This document shows positions 25,705 to 37,523 of a stretch of DNA of 64,000 nucleotides, piece by piece. The DNA is from Arthrobacter sp. UNC362MFTsu5.1. GTDB taxonomy: Bacteria > Actinomycetota > Actinomycetes > Actinomycetales > Micrococcaceae. Each line of letters starts with the position of its first letter. Position 1 is the first letter of the stretch. The notes beneath the pieces were generated by a model. It did not search any database. It saw only the letters and a program-made list of their open reading frames with translations, and had not been told where the DNA came from. The stretch spans positions 186,001 to 250,000 of the forward strand of contig NZ_JMLE01000001.1 in assembly GCF_000685965.1 (NCBI RefSeq). Direction: 5' to 3'. The position numbers were made by a program, and so were the translations under genes.

Positions 25705-27410
25705 GCCCGGTCAACAGCGGCGAGTCCTCAGGTGAGGAATTCAGTGACTCCGGACGTCAACTGACGCGCAAGGAAATTCGTGCCAGGGAGAAATTCCTGA
25801 CAACCGAAGGCAATGACGTCGTCCCACCGCAGGCGTTCGAGACACCCGGTGACGAGGCGCAGGTGCCGCCCGCCATGCCGGCGGAGCCGCCGACGGTGCA
25901 GCAGCAGGCGGTCCCGCTCCACGACGAACGTCCTGTGCACCCTCCGGAAGCAGTGCACCCCGAGGAAGCCGCGCCCGCTGCGCCGCTCCACCACGAAGAG
26001 GCTGTGCACCCCGAGGAAGCCGCGCCCGCTGCGCCGCTCCACCACGAAGAGGCTGTGCACCCCGAAGGCTCCGCGGAGTTCGATGCACATGCCTACGACC
26101 CGCACACTGAGCTGCACCCGGAAGCCGGGCACCACGACGCCGGGCACCACGAGTATGTGGAGCACGGCTACGCAGAGCACGGCTACGCTGACAACGCCGC
26201 TTACGCAGGGCACCACGAGGACGAGGCACACCATGTCTACGACGACGCCGACGTCTATCCGCCCGCGGAGCACCACGAACATCACGCTGACGAACCCGGC
26301 CACCCGCTGATGGCCGGTGCCTCTTCCGTTGGCGTCGCCCCGGCCAAGTCCAAGAAGGTGCGCCGCCGCCGCCGCTGGCTGGCGCTCCTGCTGACGCTTG
26401 CGGTCTTCGTCACGGCCCTCGTGGTGGGCGCCCAGTTCCTGAAACCGCTGCTCGGCGCGGACACCATCGCCGATTACCCCGGACCCGGTGCAGGAGAAGT
26501 GAACGTGTCCGTGGAGCCCGGCGAAGGCACCAGGTCGGTTGCCACCAAGCTCCAGGACCAGAAGGTCGTGGCCAACGCGGATACCTTCCTGCGGGAGCTC
26601 ACCGCTTCCGGCGGGACCATTGCTCCGGGGCAATTCCAGTTCCGCCAGGAAATGAAGAACTCCGACGCGGTGGCTGTCCTGCTGGGCAAGGGCGAGGGCA
26701 AAGTCATGTACTTCGCCCTGAGCGCGGGACTCCGGATTGGCGAGTCGCTGCAGGCAATTTCCCAGGGATCCGGAATCCCCGTCGCGGAGCTCAAGGCCCT
26801 GAGCGACTCCCCGGCGCAGTTCGGGCTGCCGGAGAAGGCCAAGAACCTGGAAGGCTACCTGGCCCCTGGTGAGCACCGTTTCCCGGTGGGTACGCCGGCC
26901 AAGGAGATCCTCCAGAAGCTCGTCACCGTTACGACTGACGAGCTGAAGGCGCAGGGGGTCACCGACCCCGCAAAACAGTACGACGTCGTCACGGTCGCCA
27001 GCATCGTCCAGGCCGAAGGCGGGCAGGCCGAGTACGGGGATGTTGCCGGCGCCATCTACAACCGGCTCAAGCCGAACAACACCGAGACGGCCGGCCTGAT
27101 CCAGTCCGACGCCACGGTGACCTACGGGCTGGGAATCAAGAGCTTCCACATCGACGAGGCTCAGAAGGCCGACAAGTCGAACCCCTACAACACGTATGCC
27201 AACCAGGGTCTTCCGGTGGGACCCATCGGTTCACCGGGCAAGAACGCCATCGACGCGGCAGCGAAGCCAAAGGCCAACGAGTACATGTACTGGGTGACCA
27301 TCAACCTGGACACCAAGGAGACGAAGTTCTCCAAGACGCTGGCTGAGCACAATGTGTATGTGGAGCAATACAACACCTGGTGCGCCGCCAATGCGGGACG
27401 CTGCACGTGA
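25701..27410 (+). CDS. mltG: Endolytic murein transglycosylase MltG with long His/Glu-rich cytoplasmic N-terminus
   Basis: Cleaves nascent glycan strands outside the membrane and so sets their length. Of 569 residues, the first 215 or so are cytoplasmic and unusual: a Pro/Glu part with a perfect 17-residue tandem duplication, then a region rich in His-His pairs (GHHDAGHHEYVEHGYAEHGY). A basic stop-transfer (KKVRRRRRW) and one transmembrane helix follow (about residues 224-245), then the YceG/MltG catalytic domain. ASIVQAEGG contains the conserved catalytic Glu; LIQSDATVTYGLG and NTYANQGLPVGPIGSPG are further family motifs. Start GTG 25701 follows GGAAGG and overlaps the ruvX stop; the stop overlaps the aroE start. 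Confidence 0.94.
   Translation: MSPVNSGESSGEEFSDSGRQLTRKEIRAREKFLTTEGNDVVPPQAFETPGDEAQVPPAMPAEPPTVQQQAVPLHDERPVHPPEAVHPEEAAPAAPLHHEEAVHPEEAAPAAPLHHEEAVHPEGSAEFDAHAYDPHTELHPEAGHHDAGHHEYVEHGYAEHGYADNAAYAGHHEDEAHHVYDDADVYPPAEHHEHHADEPGHPLMAGASSVGVAPAKSKKVRRRRRWLALLLTLAVFVTALVVGAQFLKPLLGADTIADYPGPGAGEVNVSVEPGEGTRSVATKLQDQKVVANADTFLRELTASGGTIAPGQFQFRQEMKNSDAVAVLLGKGEGKVMYFALSAGLRIGESLQAISQGSGIPVAELKALSDSPAQFGLPEKAKNLEGYLAPGEHRFPVGTPAKEILQKLVTVTTDELKAQGVTDPAKQYDVVTVASIVQAEGGQAEYGDVAGAIYNRLKPNNTETAGLIQSDATVTYGLGIKSFHIDEAQKADKSNPYNTYANQGLPVGPIGSPGKNAIDAAAKPKANEYMYWVTINLDTKETKFSKTLAEHNVYVEQYNTWCAANAGRCT
25953..26054 (+). repeat. Perfect 51-bp tandem duplication inside mltG
   Basis: Two units, 25953-26003 and 26004-26054, appear identical base for base, each starting GTGCACCCCGAGGAAGCC. 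They encode two copies of a 17-residue Glu/Ala/Pro/His segment. Identity at third positions points to a very recent duplication. Confidence 0.9.
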
Positions 27411-28267
27411 CCCTGAAGGCTGCCGTCCTAGGGCATCCGATCGGCCACTCGAAGTCCCCGGCACTGCATCGGGCCGCGTACGCCCGCCTGGGCGTTGACG
27501 TGGCGTATTCCGCCATCGACGTGACCGTTCCTGAGCTTCCGGCATTCATGGCGGCCGTGCGCAACGAGCCAGGCTGGCGCGGACTGTCCGTCACCATGCC
27601 GCTCAAGACCGCCATGGTTTCCGAGGTTGACGAAGTCCGCGGAGTGGCAGGCATCCTGGGCGTGGTGAACACCGTGGTGTTTGAAGCCGAAGGCGGTTCC
27701 GTGCGCCGGGTCGGCTACAACACCGACGTCGCCGGCATCGTGAACGCCGTGCGGCATGCCGGCGTGGCCGCCGCGCCGTCCGCGGTGGTCCTGGGCGGCG
27801 GCGGCACAGCTGCGGCTGCAGTCGCCGCGCTCAAGGACCTCGGCGCACCGTCTGCGGACATTTACGTACGCGACGTGCGGCGGGCGGCGGAAGCCCGGGC
27901 CGCGTCCGACGGCGTGGGCCTTCCGGTCCGTATCCTTCCACTGACCGGCGCGGCCGACGCAATGGCCGCCGCCGACGTCGTAATTTCCACCCTCCCTCCC
28001 CACGGGGCAGACGCCCTGGCGGAGCAGCTCGCGGGCCTCAGGACCCCGACTCCCGGGGTCCTGCTCGATGTCGCCTACGATCCCTGGCCCAGCCGGATTG
28101 CCTCCGTCTGGCAGCACGGGGGAGGATCCCTGGTTCCCGGCCTGGAGATGCTGCTGTACCAGGCGGTGGAGCAGGTGCGGTTTTTCAGCGGCCTCGGCGA
28201 CGACGTCACGGCCGATGTCATAGATGTGATGTGTGACGCAGTCGGGGCACCCCGACGAGTGTTCTAA
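27407..28267 (+). CDS. aroE: Shikimate dehydrogenase
   Basis: Reduces 3-dehydroshikimate to shikimate with NADPH. 286 residues. [19 protein letters not shown] is the shikimate-binding N-terminus, VTMPLKTAM holds the catalytic Lys, GYNTDVAGI the catalytic Asp, and [16 protein letters not shown] the nucleotide-binding loop. Start GTG 27407 overlaps the mltG stop codon (GTGA). It is first of four shikimate genes (aroE, aroC, aroK, aroB) in order. Confidence 0.95.
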   Translation: MTLKAAVLGHPIGHSKSPALHRAAYARLGVDVAYSAIDVTVPELPAFMAAVRNEPGWRGLSVTMPLKTAMVSEVDEVRGVAGILGVVNTVVFEAEGGSVRRVGYNTDVAGIVNAVRHAGVAAAPSAVVLGGGGTAAAAVAALKDLGAPSADIYVRDVRRAAEARAASDGVGLPVRILPLTGAADAMAAADVVISTLPPHGADALAEQLAGLRTPTPGVLLDVAYDPWPSRIASVWQHGGGSLVPGLEMLLYQAVEQVRFFSGLGDDVTADVIDVMCDAVGAPRRVF

Positions 28268-28293
28268 CCGCCCTACGTGGCAGGATGGATTTT

Positions 28294-29492
28294 ATGTTGC
28301 GTTGGTTGACTGCCGGTGAATCCCATGGCCCGGCACTGGTCGGAATAATTGAAGGCGTGCCTGCCGGTGTAGAACTCACCAGCAGCCAGATCGCCGATGC
28401 CCTGGCCCGTCGGCGCCTCGGCTACGGCCGCGGTGCCCGGATGAAGTTCGAGCAGGACGTCGTGACCGTGCTTGGCGGCGTCCGCCACGGCATCACGCAG
28501 GGCGGTCCCGTGGCCATCCAGGTGGGCAACACCGAATGGCCCAAATGGGAGCAGATCATGGCCGCGGACCCGGTGGCGCCGGAAATCCTCGCCGACCAGG
28601 CGCGCAACGCACCACTGACCAGGCCCCGCCCCGGACACGCGGACTTCACGGGAATGCAGAAGTACGGCTTCGACGAGGCCCGCCCTGTTCTGGAACGGGC
28701 CAGCGCCCGCGAAACCGCCACCCGCGTAGCACTCGGAACCGTGGCCGCGCAGTTCCTCAAGCAGCTGGGCATTGAGCTTGTCAGCCACACCGTCTCGATC
28801 GCCAGCGTGACCGTACCCGAAGGACGGCCGTTGCCGGTTCCGGACAACGTCATTGCCCTTGATGCGGATCCGCTCCGCTGCTTCGACCGGGAAACCTCGG
28901 ACGCCATGGTGGCCGAGGTCGACGCCGCGCACAAGGAAGGCGAAACCCTGGGCGGCGTGGTCGAGGTGCTGGCCTACGGCCTTCCCCCCGGACTCGGCAG
29001 CTACGTCCACTGGGACCGCCGCCTGGACTCCCGGCTTGCCGCTGCCCTCATGGGCATCCAGGCCATCAAGGGTGTGGAGGTGGGCGACGGGTTCCTTACC
29101 GCCTCGCGCCGCGGCTCCGCCGCGCACGACGAAATCGTCAAGGACTCCGACGGGCGGATCATCCGCACCAGCAACCGGGCGGGCGGCATCGAGGGCGGCA
29201 TGAGCATCGGCGACGTCCTGCGCGTCCGTGCCGCGATGAAGCCCATTGCCACCGTTCCGCGCGCCCTGAAGACCATCGACGTGAGCACCGGCGAGGCCGC
29301 CAAGGCCCACCACCAGCGCTCTGACGTCTGTGCCGTCCCGGCCGCGGGCGTCGTGGCCGAGGCAATGGTGGCCCTGGTGCTCGCCGAGGCAGTGGCAGAA
29401 AAGTTCGGCGGAGATTCGGTCGCGGAGACCGCCCGCAACATCAAGGGTTACCTGGACAACATTCCGGCGTCCCTGGACTCGATCGGCCAGTA

Positions 29493-29493
<1 letters not shown>
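28294..29493 (+). CDS. aroC: Chorismate synthase
   Basis: Converts EPSP to chorismate using reduced FMN; 399 residues. The three family signatures are present: [18 protein letters not shown] at the N-terminus, [15 protein letters not shown], and [17 protein letters not shown] near the end. Start ATG 28294 follows AGGATGGA; an in-frame ATG nine bases earlier is less likely. Its stop overlaps the aroK start by one base. Confidence 0.97.
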
Positions 29494-31179
<1,686 letters not shown>

Positions 31180-31180
<1 letters not shown>

Positions 31181-31713
31181 TGACGACCGACGTCATGATT
31201 GATTCCATGGGCGGCACGAGCGAGTGGCCGGATGCGGGGTTCCCGGGTATCAAAATCAACCCGGACACGCTGATGCCGGGAATTGTCAACGAAGAAGTAT
31301 GTAACCTGGCGCTGCAGGCATCGACCGACCCGGCGGACCGCATCATGGTCCTGCTCGCGGAAGGCCATGCCGCAGACGCCGCGGAGCTCCTCGCCGAGGC
31401 ACGCTACAACGACCCCGAATCCTTCAGGCTGCGCACGTTTGAAGCCGAAGTCCTTCGCGTGTCCAAGCGTTTTGACCGGGCTGTGGACCTTTTCCGCCAG
31501 CTCTTGGGCGAAGTCCAGGGAACCGAGCTGGAGGCCCTGGCGCACCAGCACCTGGGGCGGGCCTACTATGCCGGCGGCAACACCGCAGCGGCCGTCGACG
31601 AGTTCGCCAAGGCCCTTGACCTGCGCGTCGCGGGATCTGCCGATGCCGCGCTGATCTACTCATCCACCGTCGCACTGCAACGGGCGCGGAACGTCCTGGA
31701 AATGTCGTCCTAG
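31180..31713 (+). CDS. Small helical-repeat (TPR-like) protein of unknown function
   Basis: A 177-residue protein whose C-terminal 110 residues form paired helices resembling two to three tetratricopeptide repeats (LLAEARYNDPESFRLRTFEA, ALAHQHLGRAYYAGGNTAAA). No catalytic motif is visible. Start ATG 31180 overlaps the aroB stop (TGATG) with AGGAG about ten bases upstream; an ATG five codons later is possible. Its place between aroB and efp suggests co-transcription with the aro genes. It probably mediates protein contacts. Confidence 0.65.
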
Positions 31714-31856
31714 GGGCCCTCGCAGCAGCCCGCCCGCATTACCGGTAGAATGGTTCTTGGATTTTTGACAAACACTCGCTGGCAGCCTTTTGGCGTGCCT
31801 GCGTGACATAACCGGCTGGCGGCTTGAAGCGGTCAGATACAAACCAGAGGATACCA

Positions 31857-32420
31857 GTGGCAACCACAAACGACATCAAGAACGGAACCGTGCTGAAGCT
31901 TGAGGGCCAGCTCTGGAACATCATCGAGTTCCAGCACGTCAAGCCGGGCAAGGGCGGCGCGTTCGTCCGCACCAAGATGCGCAACGTCATGTCGGGCAAG
32001 GTGGTCGACAAGACCTTCAACGCCGGCCTCAAGATCGAGACTGCCACGGTTGACCGCCGCGACTACCAGTACCTGTACCAGGACGGTGCCGACTTCGTGT
32101 TCATGGACACCTCGGACTTCGACCAGCTCACCGTGTCCGCCGAGACCGTTGGCGACGCCACCAACTTCATGCTCGAGAACCAGATGGTGAACATTGCCAT
32201 CCACGAAGGCACTCCGCTATACATCGAACTGCCGCCGAGCGTCGTTCTCGAAATCACCTACACCGAGCCGGGCCTGCAGGGCGACCGCTCCTCGGCCGGC
32301 ACCAAGCCTGCCACCCTCGAGACCGGCTACGAGATCCAGGTGCCGCTGTTCGTTGAGAACAACACCAAGGTCAAGGTCGACACCCGCGACGGCAGCTACC
32401 TCGGCCGGGTCAACGACTAG
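31857..32420 (+). CDS. efp: Elongation factor P
   Basis: Relieves ribosome stalling at polyproline. 187 residues, three beta-barrel domains complete. The tip loop is [15 protein letters not shown], with the Lys that is lysylated in E. coli; no modification genes are visible here. [18 protein letters not shown] and [13 protein letters not shown] are conserved EF-P stretches. Start GTG 31857 follows AGAGGA. A -10-like TAGAAT at 31746-31751 suggests its own promoter about 105 bp upstream. nusB starts at the stop codon (TAGTG). Confidence 0.97.
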   Translation: MATTNDIKNGTVLKLEGQLWNIIEFQHVKPGKGGAFVRTKMRNVMSGKVVDKTFNAGLKIETATVDRRDYQYLYQDGADFVFMDTSDFDQLTVSAETVGDATNFMLENQMVNIAIHEGTPLYIELPPSVVLEITYTEPGLQGDRSSAGTKPATLETGYEIQVPLFVENNTKVKVDTRDGSYLGRVND

Positions 32421-32830
32421 TGAGCGCCCGCGGTAAGGCCCGTAACCGGGCCCTGGATGTTCTTTTCGAGGCGGAGCAGCGCTCCCTCTCGGCTTTTGAT
32501 GTGCTGCGGTCGCGGCGTGAAATAACCGACCAGATCGTCAACCCCTACACCCTTGAAATCGTTGAAGGCGTGGTCTCCCACCAGACCGCCATCGACGAAT
32601 TCCTGGAGACCTACTCCCAGGGCTGGACGCTGGAACGCATGCCGTCCGTGGACCGCATCATCCTGCGCATCGGTACGTGGGAACTGCTCTATAACGACGA
32701 CGTTCCCGACGGCGTGGCTGTCAGTGAAGCTGTGGCCCTGGCCAAGACGCTGTCCACGGACGAGTCGCCGTCGTTCATCAACGGCCTCCTGGGCCGGCTG
32801 CAGCAGCTGAAGCCTTCGCTGCTGGCGTAG
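32420..32830 (+). CDS. nusB: Transcription antitermination factor NusB
   Basis: RNA-binding component of the rRNA antitermination complex, 136 residues. ARNRALDVLFEAEQRS is the N-terminal boxA-binding helix; SVDRIILRIGTWELLYND and VAVSEAVALAKTLSTDESPSFINGLLG are typical C-terminal stretches (the second is family-wide). Start GTG 32420 shares one base with the efp stop. A strong terminator follows, closing the ruvX-to-nusB gene run. Confidence 0.96.
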   Translation: MSARGKARNRALDVLFEAEQRSLSAFDVLRSRREITDQIVNPYTLEIVEGVVSHQTAIDEFLETYSQGWTLERMPSVDRIILRIGTWELLYNDDVPDGVAVSEAVALAKTLSTDESPSFINGLLGRLQQLKPSLLA

Positions 32831-32881
32831 TCGCCCGGTGCCTGGCTGCGGTCGTAACCGCAGCGTTTCACCCATGGAAAG

Positions 32882-32919
32882 GACCGGTCCCCGCCAAAAG
32901 GCGGGGGGCCGGTCTTTTT
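32882..32919 (+). terminator. Rho-independent terminator after nusB
   Basis: GACCGG-T-CCCCGCC (32882-32895) pairs with GGCGGGG-GG-CCGGTC around an AAAA loop, with one small asymmetry. It is followed directly by TTTTT (32915-32919). Confidence 0.92.
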
Positions 32920-32973
32920 CGTTTCCGCGCAGCCTGTTTCCGCTCAGCCTGTTTCCGCCCAGCTGGCTACCGC

Positions 32974-34254
32974 TCAGCGAAGCACGGCGTCCCGCCGTGC
33001 CGAGATTTCCGCGAGCTGGCGGTGCTCGTCGAGCTGGTGTGCGGGAACGTCCCGGCCGCTGAGGATCCGCTGCCGGATGAAGGCAAGCTGCGTGGCCGCG
33101 TGCAGGAAGGCCTTCATCTGTTGCCCCCGGCCGAACTGCTTGGCCCAGCGGACCGCTGCACGGCGGCCGCCGGCGGTCGCGAGCATGTCCACTTCCGGCG
33201 GCGTGAACCACCCCGCGGCCGCATATTCCAGGAGCCGCTGGCGCGTCAGCCGGTTCTCCGCCACGCGCAGCAGGACTATCACGATGACAGCCAGGACGAA
33301 GATGGGCACCTGGACCACGATGTACTGGAGCAGGAAGTCCTGGCCCATGCTGTTCCACATGCTGTGCAGCAACATGGCCGGGACCAGGCCGGCGAAGAAC
33401 GCCACGACAGACATCCCGGTGTGCCAGCGGCGCGCCGCAAAGCCGAGGATCAGCCCCGTGGTCCCGGTAAAGATGGCGTGGGCGAAGGGGGACATCACGC
33501 CCCGCAGGAAGAAGACAACCGCGAGGTCCGCGCCCGGAGTGCTGGACTCGGCGATGGCCCGGCCGAAATAGAGGATGTTTTCCGTGAAGGCAAAGCCGCC
33601 GGCGATCGTGAAAGCGAACACCACACCGTCCACTGGTCCGTCGAAGTGCTTCCGCGCCAGCAGCAGGAGCAGAAGCAGGCCCAGGGACTTCGCGAATTCC
33701 TCCACCACCGGGGCCTGGACCGTGACGGCAAACGTCCTGTAGTCCATGCCGGCGGGCGGCGCCGCGGCCAGTGCAAAGAACGGCTGGATCAGCAGCGTGA
33801 CGGAAATGGACACCACAGCGCCCCAGAGGAAGGCGAACAGCAGCAGGCGTTTCGGCTCGGGTTCCCAGCGGTCAATAAGGTAGACGGCCAGAAGAACGGC
33901 GCCCAGTGGAATCAGGGAGGCGATGAAGCCGATCACGAACCCGGTGACGCCGGTGTTGCCCACCAGGTACGGGAGAACCAGGAAGAGGCTTGCGAAGGCC
34001 AGGAAACCGCCGCCGCCCACAAGGCCTACCACCCCCGCACTCGAACGTTTGCGCACGGCGGCCGGCGGCATGACCGTGGTCACCGCAGGCGCGTTGTTGT
34101 TCGCGGGTGCCGCACGGTAGAGGCCGGGACGGACCTGGCCCATCCAGGTGGGGTTGGTCTGCTGCGGCAGGTCCCGCCCGGGCCATGGGGGCTGCTGCCC
34201 GTTTCCACGGCCGCCGGACGGATCGTGCTGCGGCCAAGGCGCGTTCGATGTCAT
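32974..34254 (-). CDS. PrsW-family intramembrane metalloprotease
   Basis: A 426-residue multi-helix membrane protein. A 70-residue Pro/Gln/Asn-rich cytoplasmic N-terminus precedes about eight transmembrane helices and a 90-residue C-terminal cytoplasmic tail. The PrsW motifs are EEFAK (E185-E186-x-x-K189), FTENILYF (223-230), and conserved His259 (PFAHA) and His297 (LLHSMW), which together form the predicted metal site. PrsW cleaves an anti-sigma factor in Bacillus; the target here is unknown. Start ATG 34252-34254 was chosen over upstream in-frame codons because the Pro-rich segment begins there. It is convergent with nusB and divergent from pyrR. Confidence 0.85.
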   Translation of the reverse strand: MTSNAPWPQHDPSGGRGNGQQPPWPGRDLPQQTNPTWMGQVRPGLYRAAPANNNAPAVTTVMPPAAVRKRSSAGVVGLVGGGGFLAFASLFLVLPYLVGNTGVTGFVIGFIASLIPLGAVLLAVYLIDRWEPEPKRLLLFAFLWGAVVSISVTLLIQPFFALAAAPPAGMDYRTFAVTVQAPVVEEFAKSLGLLLLLLLARKHFDGPVDGVVFAFTIAGGFAFTENILYFGRAIAESSTPGADLAVVFFLRGVMSPFAHAIFTGTTGLILGFAARRWHTGMSVVAFFAGLVPAMLLHSMWNSMGQDFLLQYIVVQVPIFVLAVIVIVLLRVAENRLTRQRLLEYAAAGWFTPPEVDMLATAGGRRAAVRWAKQFGRGQQMKAFLHAATQLAFIRQRILSGRDVPAHQLDEHRQLAEISARRDAVLR

Positions 34255-34474
34255 GGGTCCGAGCCTATGTCCCGCCAACCGCCGCATCCAAGGCAGGCTT
34301 TGGTGCGGCGGCGGCGGACTGGAGGCAACCATAGGCAACACCGTGCCGGCGACCAGCCCGGGGCAGCCTCACGGCCCGGCGGATGTGATGTTAAACGCTC
34401 TCCGCGCGCCCGGCGGGCAGCCGGGCCGGGATGGCGCGTGTGGTAATTTTGAAGGGCAAATGTTCCTTTTTTAA

Positions 34475-34496
34475 TTCCGTCCCGTGAGGCGGGGAA
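34475..34496 (+). promoter_or_regulatory. PyrR-binding RNA loop upstream of pyrR
   Basis: TCCCGTGAGGC (34480-34490) matches the core UCCNGNGAGGY of the PyrR-binding loop. CC (34481-34482) pairs with GG (34488-34489) around CGTGA. The lower stem TTCC (34475-34478) pairs with GGAA (34493-34496) with an internal loop between. The pyrR ribosome site (GGGGAG, about 34498-34503) begins only a few bases further. PyrR bound with UMP would therefore be expected to hide the ribosome site, as proposed for mycobacteria, rather than act on a separate terminator, none of which is seen. The 256-bp PrsW/pyrR gap holds no other gene. Confidence 0.8.
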
Positions 34497-34510
34497 AGGG
34501 GAGACGAGCG

Positions 34511-35095
34511 TTGACATCAGTCACAGAAGCACCGGTTCCGGCCAGGGTTGTACTCAACTCTGCGGACATTGACCGTGCACTCACTCGTATCGCCCATGAG
34601 ATCCTCGAGGCCAACAAGGGTTCCCAGGATCTGGTGCTGCTGGGCATTCCGCGCCGCGGCTATCCGCTGGCCGTGCGCCTGGCCAAGAAAATCGCCGCCG
34701 CCGATCCCACCGTGGATGCCGCCGCCATCGTGGGCCAGCTGGACGTCACCATGTTCCGGGACGACCTCTCCCACCAGCCCACGCGGCCGCCCTATCCCAC
34801 GCAACTGCCCCGAACCGGCATCGACAACAAGGTCGTCGTGCTGATCGATGACGTCCTCTACTCCGGCCGGACCATCCGCGCGGCACTGGATGCCATCGTC
34901 GACCTGGGCCGCCCGCGCATCGTCCGGCTCGCGGTCATGATCGACCGCGGACACCGTGAACTTCCGATCCGGGCCGACCACGTCGGAAAGAACCTCCCCA
35001 CGTCCTCCTCCGAAAAAGTCCGGGTCCGGCTTGAAGAGACCGATTCCGTTGACGGCACACCGGTCAACGAAGTGGTCATCGAGGCAGGCGCATGA
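34511..35095 (+). CDS. pyrR: PyrR bifunctional regulator/uracil phosphoribosyltransferase
   Basis: UMP-responsive mRNA-binding regulator of the pyr operon, also able to make UMP from uracil and PRPP. 194 residues. [17 protein letters not shown] is the PRPP-binding motif; [15 protein letters not shown] and [19 protein letters not shown] are PyrR-typical. Start TTG 34511 follows GGGGAGACGAGCG. The in-frame GTG at 34484 lies inside the PyrR-binding loop and is therefore rejected. The stop codon overlaps the pyrB start (ATGA). Confidence 0.95.
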   Translation: MTSVTEAPVPARVVLNSADIDRALTRIAHEILEANKGSQDLVLLGIPRRGYPLAVRLAKKIAAADPTVDAAAIVGQLDVTMFRDDLSHQPTRPPYPTQLPRTGIDNKVVVLIDDVLYSGRTIRAALDAIVDLGRPRIVRLAVMIDRGHRELPIRADHVGKNLPTSSSEKVRVRLEETDSVDGTPVNEVVIEAGA

Positions 35096-36141
35096 AGCAC
35101 CTGCTTTCCACCGAAGACCTCAGCCTGGCCAACGCCATCCGCATCCTCGACACGGCCGAGGAGATGGCCGCGGTGGGGGAACGCGAGGTCAAGAAGCTCC
35201 CGGCCCTGCGGGGCCGCACCGTGGTGAACCTGTTCTTCGAGGACTCCACCCGCACGCGCATCTCCTTCGAGGCCGCCGCGAAGCGGCTGTCGGCGGACGT
35301 CATCAACTTTGCCGCCAAGGGATCCTCCGTCTCCAAGGGCGAATCCCTCAAAGACACGGCGCAGACGCTGGCCGCCATGGGGGCAGACGCCGTCGTCATC
35401 CGCCACTGGGCCTCCGGTGCGCCGCACCGGCTGGCCGCCACGGACTGGATCGACGCCGCCGTCATCAACGCCGGTGACGGCACCCACGAACACCCCACCC
35501 AGGCGCTGCTGGATGCCTTCACCATGCGGCGGCACTGGGCACAGCTCCACGGGACGCCGTCCGCGGGGGCTGACCTGAAGGGCATGCGGGTGGCCATCGC
35601 CGGTGACGTCCTGCACTCCCGGGTGGCCCGGTCGAACGTCTGGCTGCTCCGCACGCTCGGCGCGGAGGTCACGCTGGTGGCGCCGCCCACGCTGCTGCCC
35701 ATCGGCGTCGGGCAGTGGCCCTGCAGCGTCAGCTACGACATGGACGAAACCCTGGCGAAGGGCGTGGACGCCGTGATGATGCTGCGCGTCCAGGGCGAAC
35801 GGATGAACGCCTCGTTCTTCCCCACAACGCGTGAATACTCCCGCCGCTGGGGCTTCGACGACAACCGCCTCCGGGCCCTGGACACCCTGGGACTGAAGGA
35901 CACCATCATCATGCACCCCGGCCCCATGAACCGGGGCCTTGAAATATCGTCCGCCGCCGCGGACTCTCCCCGTTCCACCGTGCTGGCACAGGTCCGCAAC
36001 GGCGTATCCGTCCGGATGGCCGCCCTGTACCTGCTGCTGTCCGGGGACACCCGGGAACCGGCAGCCACCGCCTCTTCCGGCACAGCCTCTTCCAGCACCG
36101 CATATTCCAACGCCGCCCATTCCACCAAGGAGAGCCACTGA
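35092..36141 (+). CDS. pyrB: Aspartate carbamoyltransferase catalytic chain
   Basis: Joins carbamoyl phosphate and aspartate. [19 protein letters not shown] binds carbamoyl phosphate, [13 protein letters not shown] and [11 protein letters not shown] are substrate motifs. At 349 residues it is about 35 longer than usual because of a Ser/Thr/Ala tail after LLLSGDT, encoded by loosely repeated TCTTCC/TTCCA triplet groups. No pyrI is present. Start ATG 35092 overlaps the pyrR stop, and its TGA overlaps the pyrC start (TGATG). Confidence 0.96.
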   Translation: MKHLLSTEDLSLANAIRILDTAEEMAAVGEREVKKLPALRGRTVVNLFFEDSTRTRISFEAAAKRLSADVINFAAKGSSVSKGESLKDTAQTLAAMGADAVVIRHWASGAPHRLAATDWIDAAVINAGDGTHEHPTQALLDAFTMRRHWAQLHGTPSAGADLKGMRVAIAGDVLHSRVARSNVWLLRTLGAEVTLVAPPTLLPIGVGQWPCSVSYDMDETLAKGVDAVMMLRVQGERMNASFFPTTREYSRRWGFDDNRLRALDTLGLKDTIIMHPGPMNRGLEISSAAADSPRSTVLAQVRNGVSVRMAALYLLLSGDTREPAATASSGTASSSTAYSNAAHSTKESH

Positions 36142-37523
36142 TGGCACACGAACAACAGGATGCAGCCCGCACCGGGTCATACCTCATCCGCGGCGCGGCG
36201 ATTCTCGGCGGCGCAGCCCAGGACCTCCTGATCCGCGACGGCATCATCACCGGACGCGGCACCGACCTGGCCGGCAGCGACGCGGCTGACGGCGCCACCG
36301 TCATCGAAGCCGCCGGCCTGGTGGCCCTGCCCGGCATGGTGGACATCCACACGCACCTCCGCGAACCCGGACGGGAAGACGCCGAAACGGTGGAGACCGG
36401 CACCCGCGCCGCCGCCCTCGGCGGCTACACGGCCGTGCACGCCATGGCCAACAGCAACCCCGTCGCGGACACCGCAGGCGTGGTGGAACAGGTGCACACC
36501 CTGGGACGCGCCGCCGGCTGGGTGGACGTCCGTCCCGTGGGCGCGGTCACCGTCGGCCTCGCCGGCGAACAGCTGGCCGAGCTCGGCGCCATGGCCGATT
36601 CCCGCGCCAAGGTGCGGGTGTTCTCCGATGACGGCATCTGCGTCCACGACCCCGTGCTGATGCGCCGGGCCCTCGAATACGTCAAGGCGTTCGACGGCGT
36701 GGTGGCCCAGCACGCCCAGGAACCCCGGCTCACCGCCGGCGCCCAGATGAACGAAGGCGACGTCTCGGCAGTCCTCGGACTGACGGGCTGGCCCGCTGTG
36801 GCCGAGGAAAGCATCATCGCCCGTGACGTCCTGCTGGCCCAGCACGTCGGGTCCAGGCTGCACGTCTGCCACGTCTCCACGGCAGGTTCGGTCGAGATCA
36901 TCCGCTGGGCCAAGGGCCGCGGCATCAACGTCACCGCCGAAGTGACCCCGCACCACCTCCTCCTGACCGACGAACTTGTCCGCAGCTACGATCCCGTCTA
37001 CAAGGTGAACCCGCCGCTGCGCACGGACTCCGACGTCCAGGCGCTCCGCGCGGCCCTGGCAGACGGCACCATCGACGTCGTCGGCACGGACCACGCCCCG
37101 CACCCGAGCGAACACAAGGAATGCGAATGGGCGCAGGCGGCCATGGGCATGACCGGCCTGGAAACCGCACTGTCCGTGGTGCAGGCGACCATGATCGAGA
37201 CCGGCCTCATGGGCTGGGAGGACTTCGCCCGGGTCACCTCCACCGCTCCCGCCGTCATCGGACGGGTGGCCGACCAGGGACGTCCGCTGGAGGTGGGCGA
37301 ACCCGCGAACGTCACACTGGTGGACCCGGCTGCGCGCTGGACCGTGGACCCTTCTAAGATGGCAACCATGGGCCGTAACTCTCCGTTCGCCGGAAGGGAA
37401 CTCCCGGGCAAGGTTGTGGCGACGTTCTTCAAGGGTCATCCCACCGTCCTGAACGGCGAGCTCAATACCCCGTACCGTCACGGATCCCACCCGGAAACAA
37501 CCGGTCCGGCGGGCGCCAACTGA
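36141..37523 (+). CDS. pyrC: Dihydroorotase
   Basis: Cyclises carbamoyl aspartate; 460 residues, class I amidohydrolase fold. Metal ligands are visible in [10 protein letters not shown] (HxH), in QHAQEPRL, in [10 protein letters not shown] and in [20 protein letters not shown] is the substrate loop region. Start ATG 36141 sits in the TGATG overlap with pyrB, and its end overlaps the next gene in the same way. Confidence 0.97.
   Translation: MAHEQQDAARTGSYLIRGAAILGGAAQDLLIRDGIITGRGTDLAGSDAADGATVIEAAGLVALPGMVDIHTHLREPGREDAETVETGTRAAALGGYTAVHAMANSNPVADTAGVVEQVHTLGRAAGWVDVRPVGAVTVGLAGEQLAELGAMADSRAKVRVFSDDGICVHDPVLMRRALEYVKAFDGVVAQHAQEPRLTAGAQMNEGDVSAVLGLTGWPAVAEESIIARDVLLAQHVGSRLHVCHVSTAGSVEIIRWAKGRGINVTAEVTPHHLLLTDELVRSYDPVYKVNPPLRTDSDVQALRAALADGTIDVVGTDHAPHPSEHKECEWAQAAMGMTGLETALSVVQATMIETGLMGWEDFARVTSTAPAVIGRVADQGRPLEVGEPANVTLVDPAARWTVDPSKMATMGRNSPFAGRELPGKVVATFFKGHPTVLNGELNTPYRHGSHPETTGPAGAN

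Noticed and set aside
34484..34510. Upstream GTG start for pyrR
   Set aside because: It lies inside the PyrR-binding loop and lacks a ribosome site; TTG 34511 has GGGGAG.
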